The translations under genes and the position numbers were made by a program. From the NCBI GenBank assembly GCA_963977125.1, contig CAXBNJ010000001.1:310001-374000 (forward strand): a DNA stretch of 64,000 bases, read 5' to 3'. The notes beneath the pieces were generated by a model. That model made no database searches and had not been told where the DNA came from. It saw only the letters and a program-made list of their open reading frames with translations. Of this stretch, positions 9,416-17,390 are shown one piece after another. The first letter of the stretch is position 1. Each line of letters begins with the position of its first letter. The DNA comes from UBA2705 sp963977125 (GTDB lineage: Bacteria; Pseudomonadota; Alphaproteobacteria; Micavibrionales; Micavibrionaceae).

Positions 9416-11038
9416 ATGGGTGTCAAAGTTATCGACATTGCAAATCAAACAATTCAAGAAAATTCAGACTTGCAGGCCTTAATCGTCCAGCTGGAAGAAA
9501 ACTGCCATTCGGGCTTTGCGCTGGCGGTTATTCAAGATGGTTATGTGCAGGCTAAACATTATTATGGCTTGGCGGATGTTACGCATCATGTCCCTGTAAC
9601 GGCGCAGACAAAATTCCCTATCGCCTCTATCAGTAAAATATATACATCTTTGCTTGTTTTGAAATTAGCATCTGACGGTCTTGTTGATCTTAACAAACCG
9701 ATTAATCATTATGTGCCAGATCTCGCCGAAGCAGGGCAGGCCACAGTCGAATCTGTCTTGTCGATGACGGCAGGGTTTTGTGATGCGTTTGAAATGTTTT
9801 TAATCGCAGGTTCAGGTAATTTAGTCACACATTCAAATCAAGAGCATTATTTAGCGCAAGATATTATCGCCAAAGAGAATAAAAGTTTCAAAGGTGATTT
9901 TGTCTATAGTAATTCAGGCTATATCTTCTTGGCACAGCTTATTGAAAAAGTGACAGGAAAGACATATGAAGCCGTATTAAAGGACGTGATCCTTGATCCG
10001 CTCGGCCTGAAAAATACCGATTATTTTGATGGCAATTGGCGCGTCGTTGATAATCTCGCTGTGCCTAATGTTCATGATGGCGATAATTATGTCGGACGTT
10101 TTTATCGTAATATGGCCGGTGCAGGACATTTGGCGGCAACGCTTGATGATATGGTTGATTTTGCCAGCGCTTTAAGCAAATCTGAAATTGCGGGTATTGA
10201 TATAAAAACTCTGATGCAGCGCCCCAAGCTCTTAAATGGCAAACCGAGTTTTTACGGCTTAGGCCTGCAAGTCCTGCCTGTTAATGGTCGCCGTGACATA
10301 GTGGGGCATAACGGCTCTTATTACGGTATTCGCACCGCCTTGTTTATTGAGCCAAAATCCAACTCGATTGTTGTTATTCTGTCGAATAGTAATGATATAG
10401 ATACGGTGGAACTCAGTGTTGATTTGCTTTCTGCAGTAAATGAGACATCCCTATCTTTAGTGCAAAAAGGCGCAGCAACAGATATTGAAGAGGAATGGCT
10501 TTGTACAGATACAGGCCTGCAGGTTGATATAATCAAATCTCAGCAGCGCATTAGTAAAATTCGTTTTTATGGTGATGTTAGGGATTTGGTTCAGATCGGC
10601 GACAATAAATATATGGTGCCTTATGCGCTAAGTCCGATTTTCTTGACCGTTATGAGTGAGGATGTTTGTGCCTTATCGATTGGCGGCATGGATTATAATT
10701 TAAAACCAGCCAGTGATTATGATGCTGCGCCGCGTAATTTGATGGAATATGTAGGGCGCTATAAAAACCCAGATTCAGATATAGAGAACTTCATTAAGTC
10801 AGATTTAAAATCAGGGTTGTTTGTGCAATTTGGCGGTGCGTTTAGCACGGTGCGTGATGCACCATTAGAACCACTAGCCAAAGATTATTTTAAATGCACA
10901 ATAAAAGAAAGCAATGGCGCGCCGAGTACGCTTTACGTGAAGTTTGAGCGTGAGCAGTTCTCGCAGATGATTTCAGGCTATAGCATTCATATGATGCGTG
11001 TGCCGCAATTAACGTTCAGGCGCTTAAAGACGGTTTGA
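9416..11038 (+). CDS. Serine hydrolase, beta-lactamase/PBP4* family (class C fold)
   Basis: 540-residue member of the Beta-lactamase (PF00144) family of penicillin-binding-protein-like hydrolases and esterases. The three active-site motifs are visible: Ser71-Ile-Ser-Lys74 (SxxK), Tyr164-Ser-Asn166 (YxN) and His298-Asn-Gly300 (HxG). The catalytic domain ends near 350, and a further ~190-residue beta-rich C-terminal region follows, as in many esterase-like relatives. I see no signal peptide, so a cytoplasmic location seems likely and a resistance beta-lactamase is improbable. The start codon ATG at 9416 has only a weak ribosome-binding site; no better in-frame start is obvious. Confidence 0.82.
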   Translation: MGVKVIDIANQTIQENSDLQALIVQLEENCHSGFALAVIQDGYVQAKHYYGLADVTHHVPVTAQTKFPIASISKIYTSLLVLKLASDGLVDLNKPINHYVPDLAEAGQATVESVLSMTAGFCDAFEMFLIAGSGNLVTHSNQEHYLAQDIIAKENKSFKGDFVYSNSGYIFLAQLIEKVTGKTYEAVLKDVILDPLGLKNTDYFDGNWRVVDNLAVPNVHDGDNYVGRFYRNMAGAGHLAATLDDMVDFASALSKSEIAGIDIKTLMQRPKLLNGKPSFYGLGLQVLPVNGRRDIVGHNGSYYGIRTALFIEPKSNSIVVILSNSNDIDTVELSVDLLSAVNETSLSLVQKGAATDIEEEWLCTDTGLQVDIIKSQQRISKIRFYGDVRDLVQIGDNKYMVPYALSPIFLTVMSEDVCALSIGGMDYNLKPASDYDAAPRNLMEYVGRYKNPDSDIENFIKSDLKSGLFVQFGGAFSTVRDAPLEPLAKDYFKCTIKESNGAPSTLYVKFEREQFSQMISGYSIHMMRVPQLTFRRLKTV

Positions 11039-11059
11039 TGTCGGCCTGCGTTAAATTAA

Positions 11060-11079
11060 ATAAGCCCCGCAGGGCTTAT
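11060..11079. terminator. Hairpin terminator between convergent genes
   Basis: ATAAGCCC / GGGCTTAT perfect 8-bp stem with a 4-base loop, between the convergent hydrolase and Lrp genes. The T-tract is weak on both sides. Confidence 0.65.
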
Positions 11080-11096
11080 CTAAACAAAATTAATCT

Positions 11097-11573
11097 CTAT
11101 TCTATATCTATTGGAATGCCCGGCAGGTCTTTTGTGCTGCGCATTACCATGGATGAACGTACGGAATCGACATTTGGTGTCGCGGTTAACTCATCAGCAA
11201 TAAAACTTTGGTAATGTTCCCATTCCTTGGCAACGATTTTCAAAAGGAAATCAGTCTCGCCTGAAACAAGATGGCATTCACGGACAAGCGCCCAATCTTT
11301 GGCGCGCTCTTCAAAGGCTTTTAAATCTTTATCGGTTTGTGAGGCTAGTTTGACACTAGCGAAAACAGCAATTCCAAAGCCTAATGCGTTACGATCAATC
11401 ACAGCATTATAACCTTTAATGATACCTGCACCTTCCAAAGCATTGACGCGACGTAAGCATGGTGGGGCAGAAATGCCTGCTTTTTTGGCGAGGTCAACAT
11501 TGGTTATGCGGCCGCGGTCTTGGAGTGTACTTAATATCGTGCGGTCTATTTTATCTAATTTTTTGCGGCTCAT
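11097..11573 (-). CDS. Lrp/AsnC family transcriptional regulator
   Basis: 158 residues, the usual size for the family. The N-terminal AsnC-type helix-turn-helix (about 5-55) has LDKIDRTILSTLQDRGRITNVDLAKKAG followed by SAPPCLRRVNALEGAGII. The C-terminal RAM ligand-binding and oligomerisation domain (about 70-150) has VRECHLVSGETDFLLKIVA. Family members sense amino acids and act locally or globally. It reads away from the ELM1-like gene at 11788 across 214 AT-rich bases, so either that gene or itself is a plausible target. The effector is unknown. Confidence 0.92.
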   Translation of the reverse strand: MSRKKLDKIDRTILSTLQDRGRITNVDLAKKAGISAPPCLRRVNALEGAGIIKGYNAVIDRNALGFGIAVFASVKLASQTDKDLKAFEERAKDWALVRECHLVSGETDFLLKIVAKEWEHYQSFIADELTATPNVDSVRSSMVMRSTKDLPGIPIDIE

Positions 11574-11753
11574 TATGTCTGGCTTCCAGTTTTATGTATA
11601 TTTTGTTTTATTGTTTTAAATCTCAATAGCATTTTGAATTATTATTATTGCTTATAAATATAAATATATCTATAACGTTGCAGCGCAAAAAACACAATAT
11701 AGAATTTTTTTTTTTGCTTTTCAGGGTGCATAGAAACACGTAAGCTTATGGCC

Positions 11754-11775
11754 GCTATAACTTAGCTATAACTTA
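11754..11775 (+). repeat. Tandem 11-base direct repeat upstream of the ELM1-like gene
   Basis: GCTATAACTTA occurs twice head to tail, ending 12 bases before the TTG start at 11788, in the Lrp/ELM1-like divergent region. One helical turn per repeat would suit a side-by-side binding site. Confidence 0.6.
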
Positions 11776-11787
11776 TAAGAGTAAAGG

Positions 11788-12789
11788 TTGATTGTAGATT
11801 TGGAACATACTTTAAATATATGGGTGCTGACAGAAGGTATCGCAGGGACAGAAAATCAATGTCTTGGCGTGGCTGAGCGCCTTGGCGGCGTTATTGGTCA
11901 AAATATTAAAGTCCTCCGCACAAAGCTCAAACAGCCTTGGCGTATGTTGAGCCCTTATTTAGGGGGCGGTGCGCCTTTCGTTTATACCAGTGATAGTGAT
12001 ATTCCTGCGCCGCCATGGCCTGATGTTGTGATTGCCTCAGGACGAAAATCTATTGCATCGGCTTTATATATTAAGCGCCAATCTGCGGGGAAGACCTTAA
12101 TTGTGCAGCTACAAGACCCTCGCTGGGCAGCCAGTAAGTTTGATTTGGTCGCTGTGCCGTTTCATGATGGCTATCGCGGCGAGAATGCGCAGGTTACACA
12201 TGGCGCACCTAATCGTGTTGACGCGCAGAAACTCAATGCAGAGAAAGGCATATGGAGCCCCCCTGCATCATGGGACAATAAACGCGAGAATATTGCGTTG
12301 CTCATTGGTGGTAAAAGCCGCGCTTATGATTTTTCGGATGAGGCTATTGCACGCATGGTCTTTATGACGCTGAGCTTAGCCCAGAAAAATTATAACGTAA
12401 TGGTTACAGCGTCTCGACGTACGGGGGCAAAAAATTACGACTTCATAAGTAAAGTTCTCTCGCAGCATGAGCATATTTATTTTTGGCATGGTGATGGTGA
12501 AAATCCGTATTTCTCATTTCTTGCCCATGCAGACCACATTATCGTTACGCCAGATAGCGCCTCGATGTTGTCAGAGGCGGCGAGCACAGGAAAATCAACA
12601 TATTGCTTAGATATCCCCGGCGGGAATGAAAAATTCAGCCGCTTTCATAAGCATATGGAAGAAATTGGCGCAGTAAAGCCCTTGAAGATGGAGGCACCGC
12701 AATTGAATTTTAAACCGCAAATCGTTTTAAATGATGCGGCGCTCGTTGCTGAAAAAATCAGCGCATTAATCGCAGAAAAGCGCGCTTGA
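11788..12789 (+). CDS. ELM1/GtrOC1-like family protein (DUF1022)
   Basis: 333-residue member of the ELM1 family (plant mitochondrial fission factor ELM1 and its alphaproteobacterial homologues), which has a GT-B glycosyltransferase-like fold. Visible marks: IWVLTEGIAGTENQCLGVAE at the N-terminus, LQDPRW (about 110), LLIGGKSRAYDF (about 171-182), TASRRTG (about 210) and the C-terminal NPYFSFLAHADHIIVTPDSASMLSEA stretch, which resembles a sugar-nucleotide-binding half. Bacterial function is not established; a glycosyltransferase of envelope sugars is a reasonable guess. The start is uncertain: TTG at 11788 directly abuts an AAAGG element, so TTG at 11800 (12 bases away) may be the real start. 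Confidence 0.8.
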   Translation: MIVDLEHTLNIWVLTEGIAGTENQCLGVAERLGGVIGQNIKVLRTKLKQPWRMLSPYLGGGAPFVYTSDSDIPAPPWPDVVIASGRKSIASALYIKRQSAGKTLIVQLQDPRWAASKFDLVAVPFHDGYRGENAQVTHGAPNRVDAQKLNAEKGIWSPPASWDNKRENIALLIGGKSRAYDFSDEAIARMVFMTLSLAQKNYNVMVTASRRTGAKNYDFISKVLSQHEHIYFWHGDGENPYFSFLAHADHIIVTPDSASMLSEAASTGKSTYCLDIPGGNEKFSRFHKHMEEIGAVKPLKMEAPQLNFKPQIVLNDAALVAEKISALIAEKRA

Positions 12790-12935
12790 CCTCTTGCGTA
12801 AGCGCCTCTTGCGCAGTAAGAATGTGTATATTAGCATTGAAAATTAAATAGAAAAACGCATATCTTTTAAAGTATGGGCTGCCAGTGTCGGCCTTATCTG
12901 TAAAAGCCTATAAAGCGTTGAAGAGAGAATAATAA

Positions 12936-13925
12936 ATGTCGAACAAGCATTATACAAAAGTTTTGATTATTGGTTCAGGCCCTGCGGGCTATACAGCTGC
13001 GATTTACGCCGCGCGTGCCAATTTAGAACCTATATTGGTTGCGGGCGATCAGCCCGGTGGTCAATTAACGATCACAACGGATGTTGAAAATTACCCTGGT
13101 TTTGCTGACCCGATCCAAGGCCCATGGCTTATGGAGCAAATGAAAGCGCAAGCGCTTAATGTTGGCACAAAATGTATTACCGGTATGATTAAAGATGTTG
13201 ATTTCTCATCACGTCCTTTCAAAGCAACAGCTGATAATGGCGATGAGTTTGAAGCTGAAACGGTTATTATCAGTACAGGCGCAACGGCGCGCTGGCTTGG
13301 TACTAAAGGTGAAAAAGAATATCGTGGCTTTGGCGTCTCAGCCTGTGCGACCTGTGATGGATTCTTCTATCGTGGTAAAGAAATTGCCGTTATTGGCGGC
13401 GGTAACTCGGCCGTTGAAGAAGCGCTTTTCCTAACGAATTTTGCCAGCAAAGTAACGCTTATTCACCGCCGCGATAGCTTGCGCGCTGAGCGCATCATGC
13501 AAGAGCGTTTATTCGCACATGAAAAAATAGAAGTGATTTGGGATAGCGCTGTAGAAGAATTTATTGGTGAGCAGCCAGAAGGTATGCCTATGCCCGGCCT
13601 GACGGGCCTTAAGTTGCGCAATACAAAAGATGACAGTATCAGTGAACTAAAAGTTGACGGCGCATTCGTGGCCATTGGTCATGACCCTGCAACGGGCATA
13701 TTTAAAGGTCATTTAGATATGGATGATGAGGGCTATATTCTGGCCGCGCCTAACAGCACTGCGACAAATATAGAAGGCGTTTATGCTGCGGGTGACGTTA
13801 CTGATAAAATCTATCGTCAGGCCGTGACAGCGGCTGGTATGGGCTGTATGTCTGCCTTAGAAGCTGATAAATTTATTGCTGAGCACGGATTGTCTGTGGC
13901 GAGTAAAAAAACAGCCGCCGCTTAA
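12936..13925 (+). CDS. trxB: Thioredoxin reductase (NADPH)
   Basis: FAD/NADPH disulfide reductase that regenerates reduced thioredoxin. 329 residues, normal for the low-molecular-weight class. FAD-binding GSGPAGYTAAIYAARA (14-29), redox-active Cys137-Ala-Thr-Cys140 followed by Asp, NADPH-binding GGGNSAVEEALFLT with the HRRDSLRA phosphate-binding stretch, and C-terminal AAGDVTDKIYRQAVTAAGMG are all present. The LysR gene follows 44 bases downstream on the same strand, a pairing I have seen in other alphaproteobacteria. Confidence 0.96.
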   Translation: MSNKHYTKVLIIGSGPAGYTAAIYAARANLEPILVAGDQPGGQLTITTDVENYPGFADPIQGPWLMEQMKAQALNVGTKCITGMIKDVDFSSRPFKATADNGDEFEAETVIISTGATARWLGTKGEKEYRGFGVSACATCDGFFYRGKEIAVIGGGNSAVEEALFLTNFASKVTLIHRRDSLRAERIMQERLFAHEKIEVIWDSAVEEFIGEQPEGMPMPGLTGLKLRNTKDDSISELKVDGAFVAIGHDPATGIFKGHLDMDDEGYILAAPNSTATNIEGVYAAGDVTDKIYRQAVTAAGMGCMSALEADKFIAEHGLSVASKKTAAA

Positions 13926-13969
13926 ATTAAGTCTTAAATAGATAAGCGAAGCTAAAGGGGCTAATTAAT

Positions 13970-14890
13970 ATGGCGATGGATTGGGATAAATTACGGATTT
14001 TTCATGCGGTTGCCCTTGCGGGTAGTTTTACCCATGCGGGCGAGGCGCTTAATTTAAGCCAATCTGCGATTTCACGTCAAATTTCAACACTTGAAGATTC
14101 TATTGGCGTGCCGCTATTCCATCGTCATGCGCGCGGTCTGATTTTGACCGAGCAGGGCGAGCTTTTATATAATGCGGCGAAAGATATATTCACCCGCCTT
14201 GCGATGATTGAAGGCCAGTTGGGCGATAGTAAAGAGCTCTCAGAAGGGCCGTTAACCATTACTGTGGCTGAGTTTTTTGGCACAACATGGCTCGCGCCGA
14301 TTATCAAAGAATTTCATGATGCTCACCCCGAAATAGATTTAACCATTTTATTAGAAGATCGCGTCCTTAACCTTGGTATGCGCGAAGCCGATGCAGCCAT
14401 ACGTCTGTATGAGCCATTACAACAGGACTTAGTGCAGCGCCATTTAACCAGTATTAAGCTGAATATTTGCGCAAGTCGCGCCTATTTAGAGGAGCACGGC
14501 TCTCCCGAAACGGGGGAAGATCTTAAGTCTCATACGCTTATTGCTTACCCAGAAGATGCTGTCGTCACCCCTTATGATAATGCAAATTGGCATTTGGATT
14601 GCGCAGGCTTTAATACGCGCCGTCCAAAAGATAGCGCTTATAAAGATATTGATATCGTTTGGATTAATTCACTCTCGGCTGTTTATGAGGCCGCAAAAAC
14701 AGGGCTTGGCATTGCCGCTTTACCTGATTATTTAGTGCGCGCTGCCCCTGATTTAGTGCCAATATTAACCGATATTGAAGCTCCCTCAGTCGATGTTTAT
14801 TTCGTTTTTCCTGAGGAACGCCGCCATTCTGGGCGCATAGTTAGCTTCCGTAATTTTCTGTTAAAGCATATCTCTATGATTAACAGCTAG
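13970..14890 (+). CDS. LysR family transcriptional regulator
   Basis: 306 residues. The N-terminal winged helix-turn-helix (about 4-62) has LRIFHAVALAGSFTHAGEALNLSQSAISRQISTLE, and the periplasmic-binding-protein-like effector domain spans about 90-300. AAGGGG upstream supports the ATG at 13970. Because it directly follows trxB on the same strand it may be co-expressed with it and respond to redox or envelope stress, but the effector cannot be read from sequence. Confidence 0.92.
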   Translation: MAMDWDKLRIFHAVALAGSFTHAGEALNLSQSAISRQISTLEDSIGVPLFHRHARGLILTEQGELLYNAAKDIFTRLAMIEGQLGDSKELSEGPLTITVAEFFGTTWLAPIIKEFHDAHPEIDLTILLEDRVLNLGMREADAAIRLYEPLQQDLVQRHLTSIKLNICASRAYLEEHGSPETGEDLKSHTLIAYPEDAVVTPYDNANWHLDCAGFNTRRPKDSAYKDIDIVWINSLSAVYEAAKTGLGIAALPDYLVRAAPDLVPILTDIEAPSVDVYFVFPEERRHSGRIVSFRNFLLKHISMINS

Positions 14891-15022
14891 GCGTTAAAAA
14901 AAGAGTTGAGCTTTATGGGAAACCCTGTTAAGGGTGTTTATAACGTTTTATAATTTTTAACGCTATTGTGTTATACTTCTAAAGACATGGTAGAGTGAAG
15001 ACGATCGATAGGAATCGATTGA

Positions 15023-15036
15023 GCAGCTAAGGCTGC
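15023..15036 (+). promoter_or_regulatory. Leader hairpin before the flagellin-like gene
   Basis: GCAGC-TAAG-GCTGC stem-loop, 24 bases upstream of the start codon and just before the AAAAGG ribosome-binding site. It is preceded by two copies of ATCGAT (15004-15009, 15014-15019). The position would allow translational control of the leader. Confidence 0.4.
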
Positions 15037-15060
15037 ACCCCCTAGAAAAGGATAAAGACC

Positions 15061-15885
15061 ATGACTGGTTCAGTTGTTATATCATCAGTAATACGCACGA
15101 ATCTTCTGCAAACGCAGCGCGAGTCTGAGAGCTTGGGTAATAGCGATGCGAAGAAAACGCTTGTGTCACCAGCCGTTCAAGAAAAAACTAGAATAATTGA
15201 AGATAGCTTCGCAGCGTCCGTTCTTAATGCACAAGCCGGAGAGCTCAGCCAATCTTTAGATACAATCAACCAAGGTTTACGTATCCTAGAAAACACCGAT
15301 AGCGCTTTGTCAAAATTATCAGCTCTGTTACGCCAATCATCAAATCTGGCAGATACGGTTTTGGATGATATCAGAAGCGATACGAGTAAAGCGCCTGAAA
15401 AACTTGGTGCTTTTGAAATTGACTTTAATAAAAATACGCAGGCGATTAGCCAATTTGTAAATGAATTCTCAGAAAAGGGGATTAACCTTTTACAAGGTGA
15501 TGAAATGAGCATCACCGTTAATCAAGAAGCGCGTCCTTTTATTGTTGAAGGCCGTCATTATGACTCTCAAGCTTTGGGACTGGGCAGCGAAGGCATTAAA
15601 ACAGGGGAAGACCTGCATGCGATTAAAAACAATTTGCGCTCAGCTTTAGATTCTGTTCAAAATTTCAGCGTAACATTGCGTGACAACATCTCGACGTTTC
15701 AAACGCGCCAAGGCTTTACAGCACAATCTATTGAGGCCTTAAAAGAAGGCGCAAAAGGTTTTGAAGTTAAGGATTTAAGCGAAGAGGGCATTAATTTACT
15801 GGCCTTACAAACGCGCCAACAGCTTAGCGACAGTAATGTTTCTTTGGCCTCGGCTGAACAAAGCTCTATTCTGCGTCTCTTTTAA
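15061..15885 (+). CDS. Short, divergent flagellin-like protein
   Basis: 274 residues. The C-terminus (NLLALQTRQQLSDSNVSLAS, then EQSSILRLF) is a classic flagellin D0 helix. The N-terminus (SVVISSVIRTNLL, then FAASVLNAQAGELSQSLDTI and NQGLRILENTDSALSKLSALL) matches flagellin D0/D1. The conserved segment that usually joins them in this class (a sequence of the type LATGKKVNSALDNP) is replaced by SDAKKTLVSPAVQEKTRIIE, and the variable D2/D3 region is minimal. It may be a minor filament subunit, a junction protein or a regulatory flagellin; FlgL is less likely. No flagellar gene is adjacent. AAAAGG precedes the start. Confidence 0.75.
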   Translation: MTGSVVISSVIRTNLLQTQRESESLGNSDAKKTLVSPAVQEKTRIIEDSFAASVLNAQAGELSQSLDTINQGLRILENTDSALSKLSALLRQSSNLADTVLDDIRSDTSKAPEKLGAFEIDFNKNTQAISQFVNEFSEKGINLLQGDEMSITVNQEARPFIVEGRHYDSQALGLGSEGIKTGEDLHAIKNNLRSALDSVQNFSVTLRDNISTFQTRQGFTAQSIEALKEGAKGFEVKDLSEEGINLLALQTRQQLSDSNVSLASAEQSSILRLF

Positions 15886-15921
15886 GCAGCTTATCTAGAA
15901 CAGATAAGTGCTCAGCCTCTA

Positions 15922-16548
15922 TTATTTATTGGGGCGGGTATTCCAGCACTCAGAGTGCCAAGCATCACCATCATGGCTTAAAATACCATAAGCACCCGTT
16001 TTCAATTTAATGTCATTATCGGCGCGAAATCTGTCATAATCACCTGTTAAATGCGGGGCGAAACGCGCTGTGCCGTTTGATGTCACCAATAATATGGTTT
16101 GATCCTTAAAATGTTCCTTGGCGTATTCGCCAAAAGATAACCAGTCACCAATCATAAATTCCGTATCAACAATCCAGCCTTCAGGCGCGATGGCGCTTTC
16201 ATCCCATTGTGTGAGGGCGTCTTGACCTATGCGCGCGATAACGTCGGATTCAGGTTTGTTTTCATCAGGGCCATAATCAATTTCACCAAGGAAATTAAGA
16301 ACATCGACATTTTGCGTTAGTCCCATTGATTCAAGCGCTGTTTCGGCCGTTTGGCGCGTGCGCAATAAAGGCGAGCAAAAGACGCGATTAAATTCAAAGT
16401 TATTGGCTTTAAAATGCACACCGAGGGCTTCGGCTTGTGCGCGGCCTGTGTCGACCAAGGCCAAGTCTGTGCGCGCGCCTACGCGCGTTGGTGTGTCATT
16501 AGGGCCAAATGTATTACCGTGGCGGCAGATGACAAGGCGGGTACTCAT
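15922..16548 (-). CDS. Histidine phosphatase family protein (phosphoglycerate mutase-like)
   Basis: 208 residues. The phosphohistidine motif RHGNT (9-13, catalytic His10), the second arginine in SPLLRTRQTAE (about 59-69) and LLVTSNG (in place of the more usual VSHG) mark the histidine phosphatase superfamily. The final catalytic-site stretch therefore has Ser-Asn where a His is usual, which could reduce or change activity. It is the last gene of the six-gene minus-strand operon, overlapping kdsB by ATGA. Substrate unknown; by context a sugar-phosphate or nucleotide-sugar intermediate is possible. Confidence 0.82.
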   Translation of the reverse strand: MSTRLVICRHGNTFGPNDTPTRVGARTDLALVDTGRAQAEALGVHFKANNFEFNRVFCSPLLRTRQTAETALESMGLTQNVDVLNFLGEIDYGPDENKPESDVIARIGQDALTQWDESAIAPEGWIVDTEFMIGDWLSFGEYAKEHFKDQTILLVTSNGTARFAPHLTGDYDRFRADNDIKLKTGAYGILSHDGDAWHSECWNTRPNK

Positions 16549-17387
16549 AAAACTTCTCCATATTGGGCGAGGGCGGCTTCAGCGCGCGTGACGTCTTCAG
16601 GGCTATCAACGCCCGCTTGCACAAGGCCGAGCGGGACATCTAATGTGAAGGTTTTAATGGATACACCATTTTCAAGTAAGCGTAGCTGCTCTAAACCTTC
16701 AAGCTGTTCATAATGGCCTTGTGGCCATGTGACAAATTTTTCTAATATATCGCGGCGAAAACCATAAAGGCCGAGATGCTGGTAAACGGGAGAAAAGCCG
16801 TCATCACGATCACTATCACGCATGGCTTCTTCTTTGCGTATGGCGGGTAGAATGTTTTTTGAAAACCATAAAGCTTGGCCTGTGCGGTCAATAATCGCTG
16901 TGGTGCCAGAAAAAGGCGTGATGGTTTTACTCGCGCGCAGAGCGTCAAGCTCAGTCCATCTTAAGCGAATAACCGGGGTCAGCACTTCAGTGTCTTGTGG
17001 TGCGGCTTGATATAGGGCGATCATTTTTTCAATTGCGGCAAACGGCGTAAACGGCGCGTCGCCCTGTAAGCCTATGGTGAATTTAATATGATCACCAAGC
17101 TTGGCCGCCGCCTCTAACACACGGTCACTGCCTGTGGGGCAGTCTTCCGAAGTTAGAATACACATCACACCAATTTCATCTGCATGGGCTTTGATGCGGG
17201 CATCTTCGGTTGCCACGGCAACGCTAATGGCGGGATAACGCTGCTGCGCTTTTTGTGCGATTTCAACAACGCGGCGAAGCATTGTTTTACCAGCGATTTT
17301 AGCCAGTGGCTTACCGGGAAAACGCGTAGAAGCGTAACGTGCGGGAATAATCAGCGCAATATCTGAGCCGTCTTTATGAATGCTCAT
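16545..17387 (-). CDS. kdsB: 3-deoxy-manno-octulosonate cytidylyltransferase (CMP-Kdo synthetase)
   Basis: Activates Kdo with CTP for lipid A core assembly. 280 residues (E. coli KdsB 248; the extra residues include a longer interior around 110-150). IPARYASTRFPGKPLAKIAG (14-33) is the nucleotide-binding start, with LTSEDCPTGSDRV and LQGDAPFT further on and HLGLYGFRRDILEKFV and EQLEGLEQLRLLENG near the C-terminus, all family hallmarks. LQGDAPF replaces the common VQGDEPL, so one acidic residue of the usual motif is changed. It sits 3 bases after the solute-binding protein gene and overlaps the following phosphatase. Confidence 0.92.
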   Translation of the reverse strand: MSIHKDGSDIALIIPARYASTRFPGKPLAKIAGKTMLRRVVEIAQKAQQRYPAISVAVATEDARIKAHADEIGVMCILTSEDCPTGSDRVLEAAAKLGDHIKFTIGLQGDAPFTPFAAIEKMIALYQAAPQDTEVLTPVIRLRWTELDALRASKTITPFSGTTAIIDRTGQALWFSKNILPAIRKEEAMRDSDRDDGFSPVYQHLGLYGFRRDILEKFVTWPQGHYEQLEGLEQLRLLENGVSIKTFTLDVPLGLVQAGVDSPEDVTRAEAALAQYGEVL

Positions 17388-17390
17388 GAC

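Noticed and set aside
9283..9438. 52-codon upstream extension of sppA
   Set aside because: It overlaps the divergent gene's start and promoter, whereas ATG 9282 has a ribosome-binding site and gives the family N-terminus.
15890..15908. CTTATCT / AGATAAG hairpin as a terminator between the flagellin-like and phosphatase genes
   Set aside because: Only a 7-bp, AT-rich stem with no T-tract; too weak to call.
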